DNA of 37,462 nt from contig CANSXE010000011.1 of assembly GCA_947650875.1 (NCBI GenBank), forward strand, positions 1 to 37,462, in the 5' to 3' direction. Every line of letters begins with the position of its first letter. Position 1 is the stretch's first letter. The notes under the pieces were generated by a model, which searched no databases, was not told the DNA's origin, and saw nothing but the letters and a program-made list of their open reading frames with translations. Positions 30,426-37,014 of this stretch are shown piece by piece. The position numbers and the translations under genes are program-made. Source of the stretch: an uncultured Bacillota bacterium (GTDB lineage: Bacteria; Bacillota; Clostridia; Oscillospirales; Oscillospiraceae).

Positions 30426-31178
30426 ATGTATAAGGTCGTTCTCATCGACGACGAATCCATCATTACAGAGGGCCTGCAAAAGGTGGTGGACTGGGCCGCC
30501 TACAACTGCCAGGTAGTGGCTCTGGCCCAGGACGCCCCCTCCGGAGCCCAGGCGATCCGGCAGCACCAACCGGATATTCTCTTTACCGATATCAAGATGC
30601 CGGGGGAGGACGGGCTGACCATGCTGGCCGGGCTGAAGGGGGAATTTCCCCGGATGCAGATCGCCGTCCTCACCGGCTACCGGGACTTTGAGTACGCCCA
30701 GCGGGCCATCCGTTTGGGCGTGTCCCGTTTTCTGTTAAAGCCCTCTAAAATGGAGGAGCTGAATGAGGCGCTGGAGTATATGACAGGTGTTCTGGACGCC
30801 CTCGCCCCCACCGAGGAGCCCGAACCGCCGCCGGAGGCCGAGAATCCCAACAGCTTTCTGGTCCGTCAGGCCCAGGCGTACATCGGAGAACACTACAATC
30901 AGCGCCTGTCCCTCCTGGATGTGGCGGACCACTGCTATGTCAGCCAGTGGCACCTGTCCAAGCTGCTGAACAAGCATCTGGGGCAGACATTCTATGATTT
31001 GCTTAACCTTGTACGCATCCAACGCGCCAAAGAGCTGATGTCCGATCCCGCCCTGCGCATCAGCGAGGTGGCCGAACAGGTGGGCTATGCCGACACTGCC
31101 CATTTTTCCCGCGTGTTCAAAAAGCTGGAGGGTATTTCTGCCGGTGAATGGAGGAATATCCACTGCGGGAAATTTTAA
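30426..31178 (+). CDS. YesN/AraC-type response regulator
   Basis: A 250-residue regulator: a receiver domain (about 1-120) with acidic pocket DDE at 8-10, phospho-acceptor Asp55 in ILFTDIKMPGEDGL and the conserved Lys in FLLKPSK; a short proline/glutamate-rich linker (about 120-140); and an AraC-type double helix-turn-helix (about 148-248). The second HTH contains RISEVAEQVGYADTAHFSRVFKK. ATG 30426 has GGGAG 9 bases upstream; an ATG at 30417 abuts it. It is very probably the partner of the YesM-type kinase at 25366 and would activate the importer, and perhaps the phosphorylase operon, when the sugar is outside the cell. Confidence 0.93.
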   Translation: MYKVVLIDDESIITEGLQKVVDWAAYNCQVVALAQDAPSGAQAIRQHQPDILFTDIKMPGEDGLTMLAGLKGEFPRMQIAVLTGYRDFEYAQRAIRLGVSRFLLKPSKMEELNEALEYMTGVLDALAPTEEPEPPPEAENPNSFLVRQAQAYIGEHYNQRLSLLDVADHCYVSQWHLSKLLNKHLGQTFYDLLNLVRIQRAKELMSDPALRISEVAEQVGYADTAHFSRVFKKLEGISAGEWRNIHCGKF

Positions 31179-31243
31179 AGGAAAAACGTTTGCAGTCGCT
31201 TCTTTTAAACGGTTTGAGAATTGCCCCTCTATTTTACAACGCA

Positions 31244-31274
31244 GAAAACCGCTGGATATCCAGCGGTTTTCTTA
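31244..31274 (+). terminator. intrinsic terminator after the response regulator
   Basis: A 26-bp perfect palindrome at 31245-31270 (arms AAAACCGCTGGAT and its complement), ending TTTTCTT. Symmetric A and T runs mean it can act in both directions. It closes the carbohydrate locus. Confidence 0.88.
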
Positions 31275-31323
31275 GTCTGTCAAAGCGCTGAAGCCGGATG
31301 GACAGCCCGCTGGGATAAAGCTC

Positions 31324-31353
31324 TTGACGAAACTGTTGGAAAAGCCGTATAAT
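31324..31353 (+). promoter_or_regulatory. promoter of the GntR gene
   Basis: TTGACG at 31324-31329, an 18-bp spacer and a perfect TATAAT at 31348-31353, about 40 bases before ATG 31394. No TGGT-ACCA palindrome is visible here, so autoregulation is not evident. Confidence 0.7.
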
Positions 31354-31393
31354 ACATAAAATAGCGAAAAAAGAAATGAACAGGAGTTTTATT

Positions 31394-32125
31394 ATGTCAA
31401 AATCCACAAAATTTTCCCCGGTCGTTACCCAAAAAGCCTGTGGGATAATTTATGATCAGATACGCAGCATGATTGTAGCGGGCGATTTGTCTCCGGGGGA
31501 CAAGCTGCCCAGTGAACGGGCGCTGATGTCCATGATGCAGCGCAGCCGTCCTACCATCCGGGAGGCCCTGCGGATGCTGGAGAATGCGGGCCTGATACAG
31601 ATAATTCCGGGGGGCGGCGCGGTTGTGCGGGAACCCTCCCTTGTTTCGATTCAGCAGCCGCTGGAGAGCATTATGGCCCTGCAGTCCATCTCCTGTGAGG
31701 AGCTGTTTGAATACCGCTTTTACATTGAGGAGATGACGGCGGCTTGGGCAGCGCAGCGGCGTACAGAGGAGGACCTCTCCGCTTTGAGAGAGTGCATCCA
31801 GGCGTCAAAAAAACTGGTGGACGATTTCGATGTGTTTTTGAAGATGGATATCCAATTCCGGACGCTGATAGCCAGGGCCTCCCACAATCGTGTTGCCACT
31901 GTGATGGAAGGGGTGATATACAATATTGTGGTCAACTCGATTGCCGCGGCCTTTGCCCCCGAAAGCTGGGAACGGCGGCATGAAATCAATGTCAATGTAA
32001 TTGAAGACAACCAGAGAATTTATGACGCTATTGAAAAGCAGGACAGTGAGCTGGCAAGGGAGGAAATTCGCCGTCAGGCGCAGTTCTTCCTGAGAGAGAC
32101 AAAGTGGCCGGCTTTTAATCCGTAG
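31394..32125 (+). CDS. FadR-subfamily GntR transcriptional regulator
   Basis: A 243-residue regulator. The N-terminal winged helix (about 12-80) contains IRSMIVAGDLSPGDKLPSER and RPTIREALRMLENAGLIQI. The C-terminal all-helical FCD domain (about 98-235) includes EYRFYIEEMTAAWAA, DIQFRTLIARASHN, and a late EDNQRIYDAIEKQD helix; Asp/His residues in these helices normally bind a metal that holds a carboxylate effector. ATG 31394 has AGGAG 7 bases upstream. It is monocistronic, with its own terminator, and precedes an operon whose promoter carries a palindrome of the FadR-family type, so it probably controls the symporter-oxidoreductase genes in response to an organic acid. Confidence 0.92.
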   Translation: MSKSTKFSPVVTQKACGIIYDQIRSMIVAGDLSPGDKLPSERALMSMMQRSRPTIREALRMLENAGLIQIIPGGGAVVREPSLVSIQQPLESIMALQSISCEELFEYRFYIEEMTAAWAAQRRTEEDLSALRECIQASKKLVDDFDVFLKMDIQFRTLIARASHNRVATVMEGVIYNIVVNSIAAAFAPESWERRHEINVNVIEDNQRIYDAIEKQDSELAREEIRRQAQFFLRETKWPAFNP

Positions 32126-32138
32126 GGCTTACAGAAAT

Positions 32139-32169
32139 CGGTGCAGTAAAAAGCTGTACCGGTTTTTTT
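32139..32169 (+). terminator. intrinsic terminator of the GntR gene
   Basis: Stem CGGTGCAG / CTGTACCG (one G-U pair) with a 7-base loop, followed by seven T residues. Confidence 0.85.
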
Positions 32170-32199
32170 ATTCAAACCTTCCGGCGGTGGGCCGTCTGC

Positions 32200-32237
32200 A
32201 TGGAAGGCGCTTTTCTGTAAATGACAGCGCCTTCCAT
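32200..32237. other. long inverted repeat of unknown role
   Basis: Perfect 12-bp arms ATGGAAGGCGCT / AGCGCCTTCCAT around a 14-base AT-rich loop. It lies between the GntR terminator and the symporter promoter. There is no T-run on either side, so it is not a standard terminator; an operator, a protein-bound site or a small element end are possible. Confidence 0.6.
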
Positions 32238-32284
32238 TAAATGCGACGATTTGCACAAAAATAACTATTTTTATTACATTTCTC

Positions 32285-32313
32285 TTTACAAAATGATTGA
32301 GCTGTGGTATGCT
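32285..32313 (+). promoter_or_regulatory. promoter of the symporter-oxidoreductase operon
   Basis: TTTACA at 32285-32290, a 17-bp spacer, and TATGCT at 32308-32313 preceded by an extended TGG (32305-32307). The predicted start near 32320 lies just upstream of the operator. Confidence 0.6.
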
Positions 32314-32328
32314 CTGCTAAGATAACTC

Positions 32329-32353
32329 ATATAACTGGTAAGACCAGTTATAT
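32329..32353. promoter_or_regulatory. FadR-like operator
   Basis: Perfect 11-bp arms ATATAACTGGT / ACCAGTTATAT around AAG. The core ACTGGTnnGACCAGT fits the TGGT-ACCA half-site pattern of FadR-subfamily GntR regulators (established for the family). It lies about 10 bases downstream of the predicted transcription start, a position suited to repression by the adjacent GntR protein. Confidence 0.7.
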
Positions 32354-32369
32354 AGGAAAGGAGGGACAG

Positions 32370-32408
32370 ATGTATATCGCTGGGCAAACTAAACTCAAAA
32401 ATGTGTAA
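32370..32408 (+). CDS. possible 12-residue leader peptide
   Basis: MYIAGQTKLKNV followed by TAA, with an excellent AAAGGAGGG site 6 bases upstream, located between the operator and the symporter ribosome site. It may be a leader peptide or a chance start. No regulatory codon run or attenuator hairpin is evident, so confidence that it matters is low. Confidence 0.35.
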   Translation: MYIAGQTKLKNV

Positions 32409-32423
32409 AAAGGAGAGAGAAAG

Positions 32424-33818
32424 ATGAATATTCCCATATTGATTGCAGTTCTTACGGTCTATTTTGCCGTGATGCTGGCGATTGGCTGGGTCGGCAGCAA
32501 AAGGGTCGGCGGCGATTTTGACAAGATGATTAACGCCGACAAGAGTACTACAGTCCTGATGTTTATGGGAGCCGCCACCGGAGCCCATATCGGAAACGGC
32601 TTTGTTGTGGGCGGCGCGGCAGACGGCGCTGCAAACGGAATCAGCGGCGCATGGTATGGCATTGTCTGTGCCCTTTCCTATGTGCTTATTGTGGTTTTCT
32701 TCAATAAGCGTATTTATGAGAAGGGCTTTATCTCCCTGGCGGACTTCCTGCGGGACCGCTACAACAATGATTTGACCGCGATCCTGTTCATTCTGTCCAC
32801 CATCATCGGCCTGATCGGCAACATCGGCGTTCAGCTGATGGCCGGCAAAGCCATGTTTGAGGCACTGGGCATCAACGGCACAGTGGGCGTAATTATTTTG
32901 ACGGTAATCGTTCTGCTGTACTCGGCCATGTCCGGACTGTGGGGCGCCTACATGACCTCCGCGGTTCAGATCGGCGTAATCACGGTGGGCCTGATCTTCA
33001 CTACGATTGTCCTGCTTGTAAACGGCGCCGCCGATACAATTTCCGGCGCTTTCTCCGCCGGCCAGCTGCCCCAGACCTTCTTTACACCGCTCCCCGGTGG
33101 AATTAAGCCGGTCCTGCTGATGTTCATTCCCATCAGCACGGCAGTCATCGCTGACCAGTGCACAGTGCAGCGCATCAACTCCTGCAAAGATTACTCCACC
33201 ACCGTTAAGGGCTGGGTGTACTCCATTCTGATGATGCTGCCCCTGGCCCTGATGCCCGCCTTTATTGGCATGTATGGCGCGGCCAAGTTCGGCGCCGCCG
33301 GCAACGCCGCTTTTTTCACTGTGGTCATCAACAGCCTGCCCGCTATCCTTGGCGCCATTATGATGGCCGCCGTCCTTGCGGCGATCATGTCCACCATCGA
33401 CTCCTTTATGGTGGCCATCTCTACCATGGCCTTGCATGATGTCTACCGCGGCATGATTAACCCTAAAGCAGACCCCAAAAAACTGACCCACTGGGATCAT
33501 ATTGTCAGCATTGTCACCGCTGTGATTGCGTTGATTATAGCTCTGGTCGCTACCAACATCATTGGCATGCTCTGCTCCGTGACAGCCTTTATCGGCGCCG
33601 GCTGCTTTGTCCCCTTCGTGGGCGGCCTGTACTGGAAGAAGGGCACCGCCAAAGGGGCCATCGCCGCATCCATTGTGGGCATGATCGCCATGGTTCTCCA
33701 CTGGCTGGGCATCATCGTTCTGCCGCTGGGCGAGGTGGGCGGCGCCGTCTGCTCGCTGGTTGCTTATATTGTTGTCAGTCTGGCGACGCAGAAGGACAAC
33801 GCAGCCGCAGGGGCCTGA
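32424..33818 (+). CDS. sodium:solute symporter family protein
   Basis: A 464-residue SSS (SLC5-like) membrane carrier with about twelve to thirteen helices. The N-terminal IGWVGSKRVGGDFDKMINADK and the following helix with GAATGAHIGNGFVVGGAADG match the LeuT-fold SSS start, where the unwound helix binds sodium and substrate. AAIMSTIDSFMVAISTMALHD (one helix, last 21 residues cut here to IMSTIDSFMVAISTMALHD) is the family signature with sodium-coordinating Ser/Thr residues. Substrate is unknown; SSS members carry sugars, amino acids, and mono- or di-carboxylates. AAGGAGAG precedes ATG 32424. Downstream redox genes and the FadR-type regulator suggest an organic acid. Confidence 0.88.
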   Translation: MNIPILIAVLTVYFAVMLAIGWVGSKRVGGDFDKMINADKSTTVLMFMGAATGAHIGNGFVVGGAADGAANGISGAWYGIVCALSYVLIVVFFNKRIYEKGFISLADFLRDRYNNDLTAILFILSTIIGLIGNIGVQLMAGKAMFEALGINGTVGVIILTVIVLLYSAMSGLWGAYMTSAVQIGVITVGLIFTTIVLLVNGAADTISGAFSAGQLPQTFFTPLPGGIKPVLLMFIPISTAVIADQCTVQRINSCKDYSTTVKGWVYSILMMLPLALMPAFIGMYGAAKFGAAGNAAFFTVVINSLPAILGAIMMAAVLAAIMSTIDSFMVAISTMALHDVYRGMINPKADPKKLTHWDHIVSIVTAVIALIIALVATNIIGMLCSVTAFIGAGCFVPFVGGLYWKKGTAKGAIAASIVGMIAMVLHWLGIIVLPLGEVGGAVCSLVAYIVVSLATQKDNAAAGA

Positions 33819-33860
33819 TTGGGCCTGAAACGGAACAATTGACAGATTAGGAGGATAATA

Positions 33861-35663
33861 ATGGCTGCACAATGCTTTAAAACCGATGTTCTGGTAGTGG
33901 GGGGAGGCCTGGCCGGTTTCCACGCCGCTATCACCGCCCGGGAAGCGGGGGCAAAGGTAATCATGGTGGAAAAAAACTACAGCGGCACCAGCGGACACAG
34001 CACCTTTGCCCGGGATATGATGCTTTTCCATGAGGAGTGGGGGGACTGCCTTCAGGACTGGCGGGACCAGTTTATCCATATCGGTGAATATATTAACGAC
34101 CAGGAATGGGTGGACATTTTACTAAAAGAGGGCTACGATAGATTCCGGGATATGGTAAATTGGGGAATGCCCTTCTATTTGAGGGAGCCCGGCACCACGG
34201 GCTTCCCCGGAGACGACCACCCCTACGGGAACGCGGTGATGTCCGACAAGATCGGCTTCCCCAAGCCGGAGGAGGAGCCTTTCCGCTACCGGCACCAGCG
34301 CACCAAATACCGCAAATCCACGGCAATCATCAAGTTCGGCAAGCGGGAGAAGCTGATGGACGCCCGGAAGAAGGCGCTGTCGATTGGGATTGAGATCATT
34401 GATCATGTGATGATGACCGAACTGATTAAGCGGGACGGCAGAATTGCCGGCGCTATGGGCTTCAATACCAGGGACGGCGGGGTGTATGTTTTTGAATGCG
34501 GGGCAGTGGTCATGGCCTGCGGCAGTCTCACCTTCAAGCCCGCCTATTTCAGTGTTCAGTGCAACACCGGCGACGGTGTGGCTATGGGTTATCGCGCCGG
34601 CGCGGAGCTGACCGGTATGGAGTTTGGCACCGGTATGTGGGTGTGCAAGGACGTAGATTCCGTTACCATTGATGGCCCGGTGGCAGAGCTGGGCCTGACT
34701 GAGGACTGCTTTACCAACGGGAAGGGCGAGGAGTTCCTGGACGACACAGCTCACCTGCCCACAAACATCCACTGGCCCCTGGAGGTCCATAAGGGCAAGG
34801 GCCCCCTGTTCCACGAGCCCTACAACTACGACAGGTCCAATTTTGAGGACGCCCTGAAAAAGTACGATGAGACTGCCGAGGGACCCTGGCTGACCATGAT
34901 GGACCGGGCGGGCATTGATATTTTCCACGACCGTTTTGAACAGTACATGTCCTTTATCGGCAACATTTGGCCTGGCGGCCTGAAAATCAATACGAAGTGC
35001 GAGACCAGCGTCCCCGGTCTCTACGCCGCAGGCGACTCCGCCGGCAGCAACTTCACCGGCCCCACCTACGGCACCCTGGGGAGCGGCATGTGCCATGCCG
35101 CTGTTACCGGCCACCGTGCGGGAAAATTCGCTGCGGAGTATGTAGGGGAGAGGGACAGCGTCACATTTACCCAGGCGGAGATCAGAGAATTCGAGCAGGC
35201 TGTCATGGGAGCGCTTGAGAGGGGCTATGGATTCACCACAGAACATGTCCTGACCCGTATCCAGCAGACCCTGTTCCCCTACGAGGTCCGCATTATCATG
35301 AAAGAGGACCGCCTGAAAGCGGCCCTGACCATGATAGAGTTCTTCCGGGATCACCTCCTGCCGAAGACCTACGCCAGCGACTTCCGGGACCTGCGCAACT
35401 ACCATGAGGTGCGCAACATGATTGTAGGCGCTGAGGTTATGCTCAAGACGGCTATTATGCGTCAAGAGTCCAGGGGCTGGTTTTTCCGGGAGGACTACCC
35501 CAGGCGCGACGACGAAAACTGGTTGAAATGGATCATTGCCCAGAAGGGGCAGGACGGTGAGATGACGCTGAGCACCCAGGATATCCCGATGGAATGGCGC
35601 GGCGACCTCTCCCTGCCCTATGAGGAGAGGTACATGTTACAGTACCGCTTGGAGGAGGACTGA
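33861..35663 (+). CDS. FAD-dependent oxidoreductase, AprA/fumarate reductase-like
   Basis: A 600-residue flavoprotein of the fumarate reductase / succinate dehydrogenase / adenylylsulfate reductase alpha class. The dinucleotide fold is VLVVGGGLAGFHAA (residues 10-23) with Glu37 at the ribose position. The second FAD segment is YAAGDSAGSNFTGPTYGTLG (about 388-407). SGHSTFA (44-50) lies where SdhA/FrdA carry a flavin-linked His, so His46 may be a covalent attachment point (speculative). The long C-terminal helical part resembles AprA. No signal peptide is seen, so it is cytosolic. AGGAGG precedes ATG 33861. With the two-cluster ferredoxin two bases after its stop it probably forms an AprAB-like heterodimer. 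The substrate is unknown: sulfate genes are absent, and an organic acid is more likely. Confidence 0.85.
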   Translation: MAAQCFKTDVLVVGGGLAGFHAAITAREAGAKVIMVEKNYSGTSGHSTFARDMMLFHEEWGDCLQDWRDQFIHIGEYINDQEWVDILLKEGYDRFRDMVNWGMPFYLREPGTTGFPGDDHPYGNAVMSDKIGFPKPEEEPFRYRHQRTKYRKSTAIIKFGKREKLMDARKKALSIGIEIIDHVMMTELIKRDGRIAGAMGFNTRDGGVYVFECGAVVMACGSLTFKPAYFSVQCNTGDGVAMGYRAGAELTGMEFGTGMWVCKDVDSVTIDGPVAELGLTEDCFTNGKGEEFLDDTAHLPTNIHWPLEVHKGKGPLFHEPYNYDRSNFEDALKKYDETAEGPWLTMMDRAGIDIFHDRFEQYMSFIGNIWPGGLKINTKCETSVPGLYAAGDSAGSNFTGPTYGTLGSGMCHAAVTGHRAGKFAAEYVGERDSVTFTQAEIREFEQAVMGALERGYGFTTEHVLTRIQQTLFPYEVRIIMKEDRLKAALTMIEFFRDHLLPKTYASDFRDLRNYHEVRNMIVGAEVMLKTAIMRQESRGWFFREDYPRRDDENWLKWIIAQKGQDGEMTLSTQDIPMEWRGDLSLPYEERYMLQYRLEED

Positions 35664-35665
35664 AT

Positions 35666-35887
35666 ATGGCGATTGAGAGAATTGACAAGGAAAAGTGTAT
35701 TGGCTGCCAGAAATGCGTGGATGCCTGTATCATGGATGTGATCCGATTTGATGAGACGGAGAAAAAGGCTGTCATTAAATATCCCAAGGAGTGCTACTGC
35801 TGTTATAACTGCGAGGTAGGCTGTCCCTCCGGTGCAATCTACGTCGACCCCAGACGTTTGCGCCCCATTACACCGGCCTGGAGCTGA
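35666..35887 (+). CDS. 2[4Fe-4S] ferredoxin-type subunit, AprB-like
   Basis: A 73-residue electron-transfer protein. Two complete cluster motifs are visible: CIGCQKCVDAC and CYCCYNCEVGCP (C-x2-C-x2-C-x3-C each, with one extra Cys in the second). The short insert and the second motif EVGCPSGAIYVDPRR resemble the AprB subunit of adenylylsulfate reductase and of similar flavoprotein partners. It begins 2 bases after the flavoprotein stop and is surely its electron-supplying or -accepting subunit. AprB's C-terminal tail that wraps AprA is absent or very short. Confidence 0.92.
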   Translation: MAIERIDKEKCIGCQKCVDACIMDVIRFDETEKKAVIKYPKECYCCYNCEVGCPSGAIYVDPRRLRPITPAWS

Positions 35888-35912
35888 CTTTCATTTTCCC
35901 CTCTTTCGAAAT

Positions 35913-35951
35913 GCCGGAAGGCGGTATCATGATGTGATACCGCTTTCCGGC
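35913..35951. other. long intercistronic hairpin
   Basis: A stem of about 17 bp (GCCGGAAGGCGGTATCA with TGATACCGCTTTCCGGC, one G-U pair) and a 5-base loop between the ferredoxin and PGK-like genes. No T-run follows, so it may be an mRNA-stability or processing signal that separates expression of the last gene. Confidence 0.7.
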
Positions 35952-35985
35952 CCCATTAAGCTGAATTGATGCCGGGAGGACAGTT

Positions 35986-36609
35986 ATGGTACAAAATGCT
36001 GAGGAAAAACGTATGCCGGAGTGGGCGCACCCTGTAGTTGCCGTGCTGGGAGGCGCCGCAACCGGAGACAGGATTGAGCTTGCCGGCAGACTGCTGGAGG
36101 TGGCCGATACAATACTGATCGGCGGCGGCCCGGCCAATACCTTTCTTTCTGTAAAGGGAGGCAGGGTGGGCCGCTCAGAGACTGCCCGGGAGAAATACGG
36201 CCTTGCCCGTGAAATATTGGACAGGGCAGCAGAAAAGGGCGTCAAAATTTTCCTTCCTGTCGATGTGTTTGCCGCCAATGAGATGTCTCCTCATGCCAAA
36301 CCCTCTCTGGAGGGTGCAATGGCCCTGTTTGAGGACAAGATTGCCATGGATATCGGCCCCCGTACGACTGAACTGTTTCGCAGTCTGATTCTTACTGCGG
36401 GAACCGTTGTCTGGAGCGGCCCCATGGGAGTGTTTGAGCTTGACGCCTTTTCTTCCGGAACAAAAGCAGTGATGGCTGCGGTGGCAGAGACCAGGGCGGA
36501 AAAGTTTGTCTGCGGCGGAGGCAGTGCTCGGGCAGTCCGCCATTTTGGCTGCGAGAAGCAGTTCCGGCATGTTTTGGTGGAGGACGCTTCTTTTCCCACA
36601 TATCTGTAA
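35986..36609 (+). CDS. free-standing, degenerate phosphoglycerate kinase C-terminal domain
   Basis: A 207-residue protein aligning by eye to the nucleotide-binding half of phosphoglycerate kinase: VVAVLGGAATGDRI, ADTILIGGGPANTFLSVKGG, VKIFLPVDVFAANEMS, MDIGPRTTELF, and TVVWSGPMGVFELDAFSSGT. The entire N-terminal 3-phosphoglycerate domain is missing. Residues that hold ATP in true PGK are changed: the Lys in GGAKVSDK is Ala here and the second Lys is Arg, the Asp in GGGDSA is absent (GGGSARAV), and the terminal GGGAS loop reads VEDAS, with an early stop. GGGAGG-like GGGAGGAC precedes ATG 35986 and the frame is intact, so it may be an expressed binding or scaffold protein rather than a kinase; a recent pseudogene is the alternative. 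Confidence 0.75.
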   Translation: MVQNAEEKRMPEWAHPVVAVLGGAATGDRIELAGRLLEVADTILIGGGPANTFLSVKGGRVGRSETAREKYGLAREILDRAAEKGVKIFLPVDVFAANEMSPHAKPSLEGAMALFEDKIAMDIGPRTTELFRSLILTAGTVVWSGPMGVFELDAFSSGTKAVMAAVAETRAEKFVCGGGSARAVRHFGCEKQFRHVLVEDASFPTYL

Positions 36610-36615
36610 ACAATT

Positions 36616-36662
36616 CCCGCTTTTCACACAATTTTGTTGAAAAGCGGGGCTTGTTTTATTTG
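36616..36662 (+). terminator. intrinsic terminator of the symporter-oxidoreductase operon
   Basis: A 10-bp perfect stem CCCGCTTTTC / GAAAAGCGGG with a 13-base loop, followed by GCTTGTTTTATTT. Confidence 0.85.
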
Positions 36663-36673
36663 CACAGTCAGGA

Positions 36674-36847
36674 CCACCCGTAAAACGGGTGGCCTGCACT
36701 CGCCCTATAAGGGCGTGATATTGGCCGCGTCTCAAGGCGCGGTGAAACGGTCTGCCGACCGCATATTCTTACAAGCGGCCCCACTAAGTGGGGCTGTTTT
36801 CATATTTACAAAAAGACAGGGGCCAGCTTTTCAGCCGGTCCCCTGTC
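36674..36847. mobile_element. cluster of hairpins, possible IS200/IS605-type relic or structured RNA
   Basis: Consecutive hairpins: CCACCCG/CGGGTGG (36674-36692), CGCCC/GGGCG (36701-36715), CCGCG/CGCGG (36725-36742), CGGTC/GACCG (36748-36761), GCCCCAC/GTGGGGC (36778-36794) and GACAGGGG/CCCCTGTC (36815-36847, with an inner stem). No gene fits here. Single-strand transposons of the IS200/IS605 group have such end hairpins, but no transposase is present. A structured RNA is the alternative. The rest of the gap (36848-37014) shows nothing I can assign. Confidence 0.4.
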
Positions 36848-37014
36848 CGATTTGTACCTCTGCCCGTCCTGCTCGTGTCGGTTGACTTTTGTGCTTCCTT
36901 ATCGCCCGCAAGCTCAGGCAAGGATGATTGCACTCCGCAGAGCGTAGGCGATCACCAACCTCCTGTCTCGCTTTTTTCGCCTTGCTCTAACGGATGCTTG
37001 GCACTCCTGTACTG

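Noticed and set aside
33861-35887. Dissimilatory sulfate reduction (AprAB) locus
   Set aside because: The flavoprotein and ferredoxin resemble AprA/AprB in architecture, but sat, dsrAB and qmo genes are absent, AprB's long C-terminal tail is missing, and the neighbouring symporter and FadR-type regulator point to an organic substrate.
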